From Streptomyces ficellus (GTDB lineage: Bacteria > Actinomycetota > Actinomycetes > Streptomycetales > Streptomycetaceae), in the NCBI RefSeq assembly GCF_030406405.1, contig NZ_JAUEPL010000001.1:124001-188000 (forward strand): 64,000 nt of DNA. The letters run 5' to 3'. The notes under the pieces were generated by a model, which saw only the letters and a list, made by a program, of their open reading frames with translations, ran no database searches and was not told the DNA's origin. Below are positions 17,844 to 25,622 of this stretch, piece after piece; the first letter of the stretch is position 1; every line of letters begins with the position of its first letter. Position numbers and translations under genes: made by a program.

Positions 17844-18602
17844 TCACATGTGCGGCGGGAGGTCCGTGCCGACCTTCAGGCCGAACAGCTCCGCCGCGTT
17901 GCGCCACAGCACTCGCTCCAGCTCTTCCTCCGTGAACCGCGCGTCCCGGATCACGCCCAGGGACACGCAGGGGTCGATCAGCGTCGCGTCCGTGCCGAAC
18001 AGCAGCCGCTCGACGGGGACTCCGGCCTCGCGCGCGTACGCGACGCGGCCCGCGTCCGTCGCCGTACGGCAGTGCTCCAGGTAGAGGCGGTCGCAGGCGG
18101 CCGCGGCGTGGGCGGCCTCGCGCCAGGCGTCACCGCCCGCGTGGCCCATGATCACCCGCAGCCCCGGCCGGGCCTCCACCAGCTCGGGCAGGAGGGTGAC
18201 CTCGCGCCCCCAGGTGTGCAGCAGCAGCGGTACGCCGGCCTCGGCGACCACGTCGAAGGCCTCGGCCATCTCACGGCAGCCGGGCAGCCGTCCCGGATAG
18301 TGGGTGTGGATCTTGGCTCCGACGAACCGGCCGGTGTCCAGGCAGCGGCGGAGGTCGGCGGCGCTCTCCTCGATGCGGTTGGGGTTGACGACGGCGTACC
18401 CGTACAGCCGGGGGCGGCTCTCCAGCGCCTCGCGCAGTGCCGCGTTGCCCGCGACCGCGTCGTACACGACGGCTTCCGACGCCGACACGATCTGGAGGTC
18501 GATGCCGTACCGGTCCATCTGGGCGAGGTTGGTGTCGGCGTCACCGGTCGTCAGGTGGAACTGCCAGCGGCCCACATGGGCGTGCACATCGATGATCGGC
18601 AT
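17844..18602 (-). CDS. Metal-dependent amidohydrolase, canonical (set B)
   Basis: 252-residue amidohydrolase with an intact site: D5-V-H7-A-H9, lysine 97 in GAKIHTHYPG, His129 in LLLHTWG, His154 in MGHAG and Asp205 in FGTDA. The alignment to the set A canonical enzyme is clear through the DxHxHxGRW and GNA-LLxAL-RLxGYAV regions. Its ATG shares one base with the stop of the degenerate partner (TGATG). Likely cytoplasmic lactonase or decarboxylase-type hydrolase in the same pathway. Confidence 0.86.
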   Translation of the reverse strand: MPIIDVHAHVGRWQFHLTTGDADTNLAQMDRYGIDLQIVSASEAVVYDAVAGNAALREALESRPRLYGYAVVNPNRIEESAADLRRCLDTGRFVGAKIHTHYPGRLPGCREMAEAFDVVAEAGVPLLLHTWGREVTLLPELVEARPGLRVIMGHAGGDAWREAAHAAAACDRLYLEHCRTATDAGRVAYAREAGVPVERLLFGTDATLIDPCVSLGVIRDARFTEEELERVLWRNAAELFGLKVGTDLPPHM

Positions 18603-19360
18603 CAGGCGAGCAGCTCCTCGACATTCTTGGTGGCGATGGCGGCGCGGGCGTCGGGTGGGATGTCGGCGTAGCGCAGTTTCAGCGTCTGGGGCGAGATGTC
18701 CATGAACGGGGTGCGCGAGCCGAAGACGAGGTGGCGCGGGCCGACCGCGTCGATGACCCGCTCGATGGAGTCGGGACCGGACAGCATGCGGGTGGTGGCC
18801 TTGAACCCGGGCTCCTCGCGGGCCAGGAGGAGGAAGTCGGCCAGCAGGTAGGCGTGCAGGTCGAGGAAGATGACATCGGCTCCCCGGCCGGTCAGCGGCG
18901 GGCCGAAGCGGCGCGGGTCGCCGTCGTGCAGGAGCACCATCCCGCGGTCGATCGCCAGCTTCACCACGTGGCGGTAGCCGGGGAAGCCGGGCTCGGCGGC
19001 CTGTTCGCAGGTGAACAGCCGCAGGAACCGCACTCCCGCGGCGGTCAGTTCGTCCAGCCGGTCCTCAGCCGTCATCGCGTCCCGTACGTCAACGGTGCCG
19101 ACCGGCAGCAGTTCGGGGCAGTCGGCGAGGTCGCGCAGCGTCTCGGCGTTGCCGGCGGCGTCGTCGAAGAGCGGCCCGCGCGTGGAGAGCGCGAGGGCGC
19201 CGGCGACGGGAGAACGGCGCAGATGGGCCCGTACGCCGTCGAGGTGGATGTCGCGGTGGTGGCGGGGCCATGGCCCGTACATCACGTCCACGTCCCAGCC
19301 GATGTGCTCCTCGGCGGACGGCTGAAGCCATGCGTACGTCTCGTGCGGCGACACGCTCAT
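18602..19360 (-). CDS. Amidohydrolase-superfamily protein with degenerate metal site (set B)
   Basis: 252 residues. It has DVDVMYGPWP (residues 23-32) where the active family has DxHxH, and FGSRTPFM with Arg216 in place of the conserved aspartate. The DVxxMxGPxP pattern is shared with the set A degenerate protein (DVNRMLGPLP), so loss of the ligands is ancestral, not recent decay. The C-terminus (IPPDARAAIATKNVEELL) is the usual amidohydrolase end. The ATG overlaps the stop of the set B PLP enzyme (ATGA). Probably an obligate partner of the canonical amidohydrolase immediately downstream. Confidence 0.77.
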   Translation of the reverse strand: MSVSPHETYAWLQPSAEEHIGWDVDVMYGPWPRHHRDIHLDGVRAHLRRSPVAGALALSTRGPLFDDAAGNAETLRDLADCPELLPVGTVDVRDAMTAEDRLDELTAAGVRFLRLFTCEQAAEPGFPGYRHVVKLAIDRGMVLLHDGDPRRFGPPLTGRGADVIFLDLHAYLLADFLLLAREEPGFKATTRMLSGPDSIERVIDAVGPRHLVFGSRTPFMDISPQTLKLRYADIPPDARAAIATKNVEELLA

Positions 19361-20481
19361 GATGTGGCGACCTTCCCCAGCGCCTGCGCGATCCGGTCCA
19401 CGTCGTCCTCGCTGTAGCCCTCGTTCCACGGCAGAACCAGCAACGTACGGCCGATGAGCCGCTCGGCGCGAGGACACAGGCCCGGCGGGTAGCCCGACAG
19501 TGCCGGATTGGCGTACAGCGGCCGCTCCAGATAGCCGGGCAGGGCGGGCACGCCCCGCTCCTCCAGTCCGCGCGCCCAGCGGGTGTTGTCGTCGACGAGG
19601 AGCGGGACGACCCACCAGGCGTGGCCGGTACGCCGCTGAGGGACCGTCACCCCGGGCAGCCCGCCGACGGCCTCGATGAGGCGCCGCGCGCTCGCGCGGC
19701 GGCGGGCGACGACGCCCGCGACCCGGGTGAGCTGGACGCGGGCGACCGCGGCGACCAGTTCCGTCATGCGGTAGTTGAGGCCCATGGTGCGGTGGATACG
19801 GCCCTCGGCGCGGTCCCAGCCCTTGTCCATGAACAGCCGCATACGGGTGGCGAGGGACGGATCGTCGGTGAGGGTGAGGCCGCCGTCGCCCGCGGTGATG
19901 TGCTTGTACTGCTGGAGGCTGAAGCAGGCGATGTCCCCGGTGGTCCCGAGCAGCCGGCCGGCCTCGTCCTCGCCGAGCCAGGCCTGGGCGCAGTCCTCGA
20001 TGAGCAGCAGCCCGTGCCGGTCGCAGATCTCCCTCAGCCGTACGGTGTCGGCGGCGCCGCCGAAGAGGTGGACGGCGATGACGGCCTTGGTGCGCGGGGT
20101 GACGGCCGCCTCGACGGCGTCGGGGTCGAGGTTGCCGTCGTCCTCGCGTACGTCGGCGAAGACGACCCGGCCGCCCTGGGCGACGACGGGCGCGACGGTG
20201 CCGAAGTCGGAGATGGGGGTGGTGATGACCTCGTCGCCGGGGCCGACTCCGGCGGCGGCCACGGCGAGGTGGAGGGCGGCGGTGCCGGAACTGCACGAGA
20301 CGGCCTCGGCGCGCCCGTACAACTGGGCCATTTCGGCCTCCAGCGCCCGGGCCTCGTGGCCGAACGCGCCGCACAGGACGGCCGAGTCCAGGACCCGGAG
20401 CACCGCCACGCGTTCCTCCTCGCCGAATGTCCTTCCCCGTGGGTCGAGAACTGTGGGCAGCGGCATTTCCCGTTGCGGCAT
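19357..20481 (-). CDS. DegT/DnrJ/EryC1/StrS-family PLP enzyme (set B)
   Basis: 374 residues. PLP lysine K193 lies in ACFSLQQYKHITAGDGG and D163 in LLIEDCAQAWLG; SCSSGTAALHLAVAAAGVGPGDEV is the phosphate-binding segment. It differs clearly from the set A enzyme in the substrate-facing regions, so the two probably act on different keto or amino positions or on different partners. ATG at 20481 is chosen because it follows the operator-promoter at 20511-20554 with a normal leader; an upstream in-frame start would lie inside the operator. First gene of the operon PLP enzyme, degenerate amidohydrolase, canonical amidohydrolase, beta-propeller. Confidence 0.9.
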   Translation of the reverse strand: MPQREMPLPTVLDPRGRTFGEEERVAVLRVLDSAVLCGAFGHEARALEAEMAQLYGRAEAVSCSSGTAALHLAVAAAGVGPGDEVITTPISDFGTVAPVVAQGGRVVFADVREDDGNLDPDAVEAAVTPRTKAVIAVHLFGGAADTVRLREICDRHGLLLIEDCAQAWLGEDEAGRLLGTTGDIACFSLQQYKHITAGDGGLTLTDDPSLATRMRLFMDKGWDRAEGRIHRTMGLNYRMTELVAAVARVQLTRVAGVVARRRASARRLIEAVGGLPGVTVPQRRTGHAWWVVPLLVDDNTRWARGLEERGVPALPGYLERPLYANPALSGYPPGLCPRAERLIGRTLLVLPWNEGYSEDDVDRIAQALGKVATS

Positions 20482-20510
20482 CGGGGGATTATCCTCTCGG
20501 CAGCACGCGA

Positions 20511-20554
20511 TTATGGCCTGGGCCGAAAGTAGAACCCCCATCGGCGGCCGTCAA
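20511..20554 (-). promoter_or_regulatory. Promoter with overlapping operator (site 3)
   Basis: Read on the minus strand, TTGACG (20554-20549), a 17-nt spacer and TACTTT (20531-20526) give the same promoter geometry as at 7867. The operator TTATGGCCTGGGCCGAAA (plus-strand 20511-20528) overlaps the -10 in the same register as site 1; CTACTTTCGGCCCAGGCC is identical in both. One half-site is weaker (TTATGGCC). Confidence 0.8.
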
Positions 20555-20619
20555 TCAGGCGTAACGCAGGCGTCACCCCGCACACGGGAACGGGCACTTC
20601 AGCACAGAGTGCCGGGGCA

Positions 20620-20693
20620 GTGCGTCAAGTGGTACGTCAGGTGGTATGCCGGGCGGGTACGTCAGGTGGTACGTCAGGTGATATGCCGGGCGG
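20620..20693. repeat. Two tandem 37-bp direct repeats upstream of the regulator gene
   Basis: Units 20620-20656 and 20657-20693 differ at only about three positions. Each contains two GGTACGTCAGGT-like boxes followed by ATGCCGGGCGG. They lie between the set B promoter and the regulator start at 20770, so they may be binding sites for the regulator itself or a variable-number repeat in its leader. Confidence 0.75.
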
Positions 20694-20769
20694 TGTGTCA
20701 CTTCGGGGCGTCAGTCCGGCGCGCCGGCAGAGCACTTCAGTGGAATGTCCAGCAGAACGGAGACCGGCC

Positions 20770-22023
20770 ATGCCGCTCACGGTCGGCGTGATAGGTCCCG
20801 AGGACCTGGTCCACAAGGTTGTCGCGGTCGGCGGCCAGGCGGCCGGACCCGCCCGGCTGCTGCCCCTGCCGTACCGTCACGAGGACGAGACCACCGACCT
20901 CGTGACCGGTGCCCGGTCGCGGGCGGACGCGCTGCTGTTCACCGGCGTCGTCCCGCACACGCTGGCGGGCGCCGCCGGGGTGCTGGACCGCCCGGCGATG
21001 TACGTGCCGTACAACGGCGCCACCCTGCTGCGGGCGCTGGTCGAACTGCTGCGGCTCGGGCACGACGTGGCCCGCGTCTCCATCGACACGCTCCGCCGCG
21101 ACGAGGTGCTGGAGACGATGGCGGAGGCGAAGTTGCCCACCGACCGGGTGCGGGTGCTGCCGTACCGGCCGGGGCTCACCTCGCAGGAGATCGTGGACTT
21201 CCACCTGGAGGCCCGTGACAGCAAGAAGACCAGGGTGGCCATCACCTGTCTCGGCTCGGCGTACCACGTGCTGGAGCAGCAGACGCACGCGGTGCGGCTC
21301 GCACCGTCCCGGCACTCGATACTGGCGACCCTTCAGGCGCTGGTCCTGACCACGGCGGGGCAGCACAGCGGGGACGCGCAGGTGGCGCTGGGCATCATCG
21401 ACCTGCCGGGCGCGGACGCGCGGCTGGCGGAGGACATACGGGTGCTCGGTGGCAGTCTGGCCGAGCTGCCCGATGGGCGGCGGCTGGTGGTGACGACGCG
21501 CGGGGTGCTGGAGACGGTGACAGAGCGATTCACTTGTATCCCGTTCCTCGACGGCCTCGCGTCCCGGCACGGCACCGCGCATGTCGGGTTCGGCCTGGGG
21601 CGTACGGCGGCCGAGGCGGAGGCCCTCGCCCGGCGGGCCGTCAACCGGGCGCGCTCGGTGGGCGCGGCGGCGGGCGTGGTCTCCATGGCGGACGACGTCG
21701 ACCTGGTCATCGCGGCCGGCGGGACCGGGGCGGCGGCCGATGCTGACGCCGGTGCCGAGCCGGCCGCGCCGGAGAGCCCCGCACTGCTGGCCCGCCGCGC
21801 CGGGCTGCACCCGCACACCCTCGACCGGCTGCGGGAACTGGCCGCGGCGGACGGGGGCGCAGGCGTCACCGCCCACCTCGTGGCCGAGCACCTGTCCGTG
21901 CAGCAGCGCACCGCCCGCCGCATCCTCAAGCGCCTGGAGCGGGCGGGCGTCGCCGTACCGACCGGGAGTCGTCAGGACGGGCGGACCGGCCGCCCTCCCA
22001 CCGTCTACCGGGTCCATCTGTAG
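20770..22023 (+). CDS. Putative transcriptional regulator with C-terminal winged HTH
   Basis: 417 residues. The C-terminal 75 residues look like a winged helix-turn-helix: HPHTLDRLRELAAA, then VTAHLVAEHLSVQQRTARRILKRLERAG and a basic RQDGRTGRPPTVYRV wing. The N-terminal 200 residues (starting MPLTVGVIGPEDLVHKVV) resemble a ligand-binding alpha/beta domain. The middle segment with GTAHVGFGLGRTAAEAEALARRAVNRAR is like a degenerate GGDEF or GTP-cyclohydrolase-type domain. It is the only regulator in the locus and sits centrally between operator sites 3 and 4, so it is the best candidate for binding the 18-bp palindrome. ATG at 20770 follows a weak purine-rich RBS. I cannot name the family with certainty. 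Confidence 0.72.
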   Translation: MPLTVGVIGPEDLVHKVVAVGGQAAGPARLLPLPYRHEDETTDLVTGARSRADALLFTGVVPHTLAGAAGVLDRPAMYVPYNGATLLRALVELLRLGHDVARVSIDTLRRDEVLETMAEAKLPTDRVRVLPYRPGLTSQEIVDFHLEARDSKKTRVAITCLGSAYHVLEQQTHAVRLAPSRHSILATLQALVLTTAGQHSGDAQVALGIIDLPGADARLAEDIRVLGGSLAELPDGRRLVVTTRGVLETVTERFTCIPFLDGLASRHGTAHVGFGLGRTAAEAEALARRAVNRARSVGAAAGVVSMADDVDLVIAAGGTGAAADADAGAEPAAPESPALLARRAGLHPHTLDRLRELAAADGGAGVTAHLVAEHLSVQQRTARRILKRLERAGVAVPTGSRQDGRTGRPPTVYRVHL

Positions 22024-22109
22024 CCCGCGGCCGACCGGTTACGCCGCGGTCCGTCCGCGGTCCGTCCCTGGTCCTTTCCTGGTCCGTCCCTGGTCCGCGG
22101 CCGTTCCCG

Positions 22110-22127
22110 TTACGGCCCGGGCCGAAA
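22110..22127. promoter_or_regulatory. Palindromic operator (site 4)
   Basis: TTACGGCCCGGGCCGAAA lies 52 bp upstream of the enolase-superfamily gene and differs from a perfect palindrome at one pair. It shares the consensus TTWCGGYC-CR-GRCCGWAA with sites 1 and 2. No convincing -35/-10 was identified around it. Confidence 0.8.
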
Positions 22128-22178
22128 CCCCGACACCGCAACCGCCACCCCCCACGGCGGAGACGAAGGAGCTCGCGC

Positions 22179-23279
22179 GTGAGAATCGCCTCGTTCCACA
22201 CCCATGTCGTCCGTGCCCGCTATCGCCGCCCGTTCGCCATCAGCAGCGGCAGCAGCACCGACCTTGTCAGCCTCCTCGTGGAGGTCCGGACGGCCGATGG
22301 GGCGTCCGGTTTCGGCGAGGCGTCGCCGATGACCGCGTACACCGGCGAGACCCTGGCCGGGCTGTGCGCGGCGGTGACCGACCATGTCGGGCCGGCGCTC
22401 GTCGGCCGTGACCCGCGCGACCTGACGGGCGCCCATGCCGCCATGGACGCCGCGATCCGGGGCCAGCACCTGGCCAAGGCGGCGCTCGACCTGGCGTTGC
22501 ACGACCTCGCGGCGGGCGCCGCCGGGTGGCCCGCGCACCTGCTGCTGGGCGGCGGGGCGACGGGCGGGCCGGTGCCGACGACCTGGGTGGTGGGGCTGGG
22601 CACGCTCGACGAGATGGCGGAGGAGGCCGCCCGGTACGCGGCGGCCGGCTTCCCGCACATCAAGCTCAAGGGCGGTGAGGACCCGGCGCTCGACGTCGAG
22701 CTGGTCGCCGCCGTGCGCAAGGCGGTCCCCGAGTCGGTCGAGCTGTCGCTGGACGCCAACGAGGGGTACGCGCCGGGCGGCGCCGCCCGCACCGTCGCCC
22801 GCCTCGCGGACGCCGGGCTGGACCTGGTGGAGCAGCCGCTGCCGCGCTGGGACCTGGACGGGCTGGCGGCGCTGCGCGCGCACGGCGGGGTACGGGTCAT
22901 GGTGGACGAGTCGGTGCAGTCGGCGCACGACGCGCTGGAGGTGGTGCGCCGGGGCGCCGCCGACGTACTCAACATCAAGATCCTGAAGGTGGGCGGGCTG
23001 TACCGGGCGCGGCAGATCGCGGCTCTCGCCCAGACCGCGGGCCTCGCGGTGAAGGTCGGCACGATGCCGGAGCTGGGGGTGGCGACCCTCGCGGCCGCGC
23101 ACCTGTCGGCCGCGCTGCCCCACGCCACGGTTCCGCCGGACCTGGTGGGGCCGCTGCTCGTCGACGAGGAGCCGCTCGCCCCGGCGGCGTTCGCGGACAC
23201 ACCGGGGACGGGCCGGGTGCAGCTGCCGGTCGCGCCGGGCCTGGGCCATGGGCTGCGTGCGGGGGCGTCGTTGAGGTGA
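22179..23279 (+). CDS. Enolase-superfamily enzyme, muconate-cycloisomerase subgroup
   Basis: 366 residues with all catalytic elements of the MLE subgroup: K162-L-K164 (HIKLKGG), metal ligands D192 (LSLDANEG), E218 (LVEQPL) and D243 (VMVDES), and the second acid/base lysine K267 (LNIKILKVGG). This subgroup includes muconate cycloisomerase, dipeptide epimerase, N-acylamino-acid racemase and o-succinylbenzoate synthase; all begin by abstracting a proton next to a carboxylate. The GTG start at 22179 follows GAAGGAG with good spacing. An epimerase or cycloisomerase acting on an acid intermediate of this locus is the best reading. Confidence 0.88.
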   Translation: MRIASFHTHVVRARYRRPFAISSGSSTDLVSLLVEVRTADGASGFGEASPMTAYTGETLAGLCAAVTDHVGPALVGRDPRDLTGAHAAMDAAIRGQHLAKAALDLALHDLAAGAAGWPAHLLLGGGATGGPVPTTWVVGLGTLDEMAEEAARYAAAGFPHIKLKGGEDPALDVELVAAVRKAVPESVELSLDANEGYAPGGAARTVARLADAGLDLVEQPLPRWDLDGLAALRAHGGVRVMVDESVQSAHDALEVVRRGAADVLNIKILKVGGLYRARQIAALAQTAGLAVKVGTMPELGVATLAAAHLSAALPHATVPPDLVGPLLVDEEPLAPAAFADTPGTGRVQLPVAPGLGHGLRAGASLR

Positions 23280-23286
23280 CCACACG

Positions 23287-23321
23287 GAACGGCCCGCCCC
23301 CTTCCGCGGGACGGGCCGTTC
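23287..23321. terminator. Stem-loop terminator after the enolase-superfamily gene
   Basis: GAACGGCCCG (23287-23296) pairs perfectly with CGGGCCGTTC (23312-23321) across a 15-nt loop. It lies between the stop at 23279 and the convergent gene ending at 23379 and probably serves both. There is no long T tract, as is common in Streptomyces. Confidence 0.8.
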
Positions 23322-23378
23322 TTGTGCGGTGAAGCGGGTGGCTTACCGGATCGCGGAGCCTTACCGGATCGGGGAGTT

Positions 23379-25565
23379 TTACCGGATCGCGGAGCCGAAG
23401 ACCTCACCGGCGGCGGGGAGGCCGCCCTGACCGGGCCGGTACGTGGTGACCGGCTCGGTCGCGGTGCCGGAGAACACGTTCGCCCACGGCACGGTGTGGA
23501 CGGCGCCGGTCGCGGCCGGGCCGTAGGGCATGCCGACGTACAGGTGCGTGCCGGTGGCGGTGATGCTGGTGCCCAGGCGCTGGCCGGCGCCCGAGGTGCC
23601 CGGCAGGCCCGCCTTGCCCGGCTCGACCGCGACGTCGGAGGCGCCGGGAGCGCCCAGCAGCGGGAACACCGTGATCGAGCCGGCGTCGGCGGCCGTACCG
23701 ATGTCCTCGTTGGGGATGCCGACCGCCAGCAGGGTGTTCTGGGCGGTGCTCACCGCGCCCGGCGTGGTGGCGACGGCCGAGAGGTAACGGCCGAAGTTGT
23801 CGGACTCCTCCTGGACGCCGAGCACGTCGGTGGCGTCCTGGTTGATGTCGGCGATCTGGGCGACCATGCCGGTGGCGGACACCCGGAGGGTGACGACGCG
23901 GCCCGCGTCCTTCACGGTGGCGCTGTCCTCGCCGGGAGAGCCGATGGCGACGATCGACTGCGTCGCGGGCGCCGTGGCCGACGTGCGGTACGGGACCATG
24001 GCGAGGCCGGCACCGAACTGGTCGCCGGTCTCCGCGCCGCCGTTGACGGCGTCGCTGTCCTGATTGAGGCCCACCAGCGAGGTGGGCAGGCCCTCGGCGT
24101 TCAGCTTGTGGCTGAGGATCTCCACGCCGCCGGCGGTCGTCTTCGCCTCGATGGCCTCTCCGGGAGCGCCGATGGCGATGTGCTCCGGGGAGGCCGCGAC
24201 CGTGGTGCCGAACCGGTCGTCCTTCTCGACGGCTCCGGAGACGCCCGTCTTGTCCTGGTGCACGGCCGCGTTGGTGGTTCCGCGCAGGTAGAAGGTGCTG
24301 CCCGCGTTGGCGACGTCGCCCAGGTCCTCGCCGGGCATGCCGATCAGCAGGTAGGGCTCACCGGCGGTGGTGGCACCGGCGGCCAGGGCGTGGCCCATGC
24401 GGTCGCCCGCCTCGGAGGCGGATGCCTTGATGGCCCCCGAGCCCGTGCCCTGCTCCAGGTTGAGCGAGGCCTTGCCCTTGGTGAGGCCGGCCGGGGCCCC
24501 GTACAACACCTGCACCATGCCGGCGTCGGTGGCGGTGCCCAGGTCCTCGGCGGGGACGCCGACCACGAGGTCGGTGCAGCCGTCCAGGTTGTGGTCGAAG
24601 ACGGCGAGGGTCTCGCCGAAGTAGTCGCTCGCCTCGGAGCCGCCGGGCACGGCGTCGAGGTCCTGGTTGATCTCGGCGGTGCCCTTGCCGCCGCCGTAGA
24701 TGATGCGCACGAGACCGGCCTTGGCGTCGCCGCCGACGGTGGCCTGCGGGTCGCCGACCGCGATGTCGCGCTGGCCGTCGCAGTTGAAGTCGGTGGGACG
24801 GGCGGCCGCCACCGTGCTGTCGACCCATGCCTTCAGGTCGTCGACCCGGCTGCTGACGGCGCCAGTGCGGGTCTCGTCGGTACCCAGGCAACCGCCCTGC
24901 CAGGAGCGGCTGCTGACGGCGACCAGCTCGGTCTTGCCGTCCTTCTCGCGGACCGCCGGGCCACCGGTGTCGCCCTGGCAGATCGCGGCGCCGGCGGCCG
25001 CGCCGGTGAGGGCGAGGGTGTCGGGGTTCACGGCGTCGACGGTGAACGCGGACGTGTTGAGCCGGTTCGGCACCCATTCGGCCTTGGTGCGGCCGTAGCC
25101 GGTGACCGTCAGGGCCTCGCCCTGGGCGACCGGTGCGGCGGCGAGCGCGACGGGGGTGATGCCGGTGGTGGGCTTGGCGAGCCGGGCGAGGACCAGGTCA
25201 CGCCCGGCGCGCGGCACGAGTTCCACGATTTCGCCGGTCTGGCCGCCGGTGGTGGTGAGGTCGGTGCGGCCGATGGTGGCGACGGACTTGAGCGCGGGCT
25301 TTCCGGCGACCACCGGGGCGCTCTGCTGGGGGTCGGCGGCGAAGCAGCTCGCGGCGGTGGCGATCCACTGGGGCGCGACGAGGACGCCGGAGCAGGCGCG
25401 TTCGCCTCCGCCGATGTCGATCTTGGCCGTGAAGGTGTACTTGCCGTCGGCGGCCGGGCCACCGATGACCGCCTGGGCGGCGGGTGCGGCGGTCAGCAGG
25501 CCGGCCGCCACGCCGGTGGCGAGGATGCCGGCGGTGACTGCCGCGCGTGGGAACTTTCCTGACAC
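23379..25565 (-). CDS. Secreted trypsin-like/FG-GAP repeat protein, probably catalytically inactive
   Basis: 728 residues. The signal peptide (MSGKFPRAAVTAGILATGVA, then an Ala-rich region) is followed at about 33 by VIGGPAADGKYTFTAKI, an S1 peptidase domain. Two of the three catalytic residues are changed: the TAAHC histidine is serine (TAASC, Ser73) and the GDSGGP nucleophile is threonine (GDTGGP, Thr200). D123 in RDLVLARL remains. From about residue 255 there are multiple FG-GAP/integrin-like repeats (DFNCDGQRDIAVGDP, LDGCTDLVVGVPAEDLG and similar). It is therefore more likely an adhesin or binding protein than a protease. It lies 57 nt downstream of another secreted protein gene, probably one operon. 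Confidence 0.85.
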   Translation of the reverse strand: MSGKFPRAAVTAGILATGVAAGLLTAAPAAQAVIGGPAADGKYTFTAKIDIGGGERACSGVLVAPQWIATAASCFAADPQQSAPVVAGKPALKSVATIGRTDLTTTGGQTGEIVELVPRAGRDLVLARLAKPTTGITPVALAAAPVAQGEALTVTGYGRTKAEWVPNRLNTSAFTVDAVNPDTLALTGAAAGAAICQGDTGGPAVREKDGKTELVAVSSRSWQGGCLGTDETRTGAVSSRVDDLKAWVDSTVAAARPTDFNCDGQRDIAVGDPQATVGGDAKAGLVRIIYGGGKGTAEINQDLDAVPGGSEASDYFGETLAVFDHNLDGCTDLVVGVPAEDLGTATDAGMVQVLYGAPAGLTKGKASLNLEQGTGSGAIKASASEAGDRMGHALAAGATTAGEPYLLIGMPGEDLGDVANAGSTFYLRGTTNAAVHQDKTGVSGAVEKDDRFGTTVAASPEHIAIGAPGEAIEAKTTAGGVEILSHKLNAEGLPTSLVGLNQDSDAVNGGAETGDQFGAGLAMVPYRTSATAPATQSIVAIGSPGEDSATVKDAGRVVTLRVSATGMVAQIADINQDATDVLGVQEESDNFGRYLSAVATTPGAVSTAQNTLLAVGIPNEDIGTAADAGSITVFPLLGAPGASDVAVEPGKAGLPGTSGAGQRLGTSITATGTHLYVGMPYGPAATGAVHTVPWANVFSGTATEPVTTYRPGQGGLPAAGEVFGSAIR

Positions 25566-25622
25566 GTTGTGGTCCTTGGTCTTCTTCGCTGCGGAGCGTG
25601 GGGTGAGGGCAGTAAGGCGCGG

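Noticed and set aside
15488-17935. 815-codon plus-strand open frame
   Set aside because: Antisense of the beta-propeller gene, whose periodic repeats give a periodic shadow; no domain seen.
12468-20481. Antibiotic deoxysugar biosynthesis suggested by two DegT/StrS-type genes
   Set aside because: No nucleotidylyltransferase, dehydratase, glycosyltransferase or scaffold synthase nearby; importer, amidohydrolases and lyase point to uptake and conversion instead.
20620-20693. Possible CRISPR-like repeat
   Set aside because: Two directly adjacent copies with no spacers and no cas genes; it is a simple tandem duplication.
23322-25562. 746-codon plus-strand open frame
   Set aside because: Antisense of the FG-GAP protein; Gly/Asp/Val/Arg-rich shadow without start signal.
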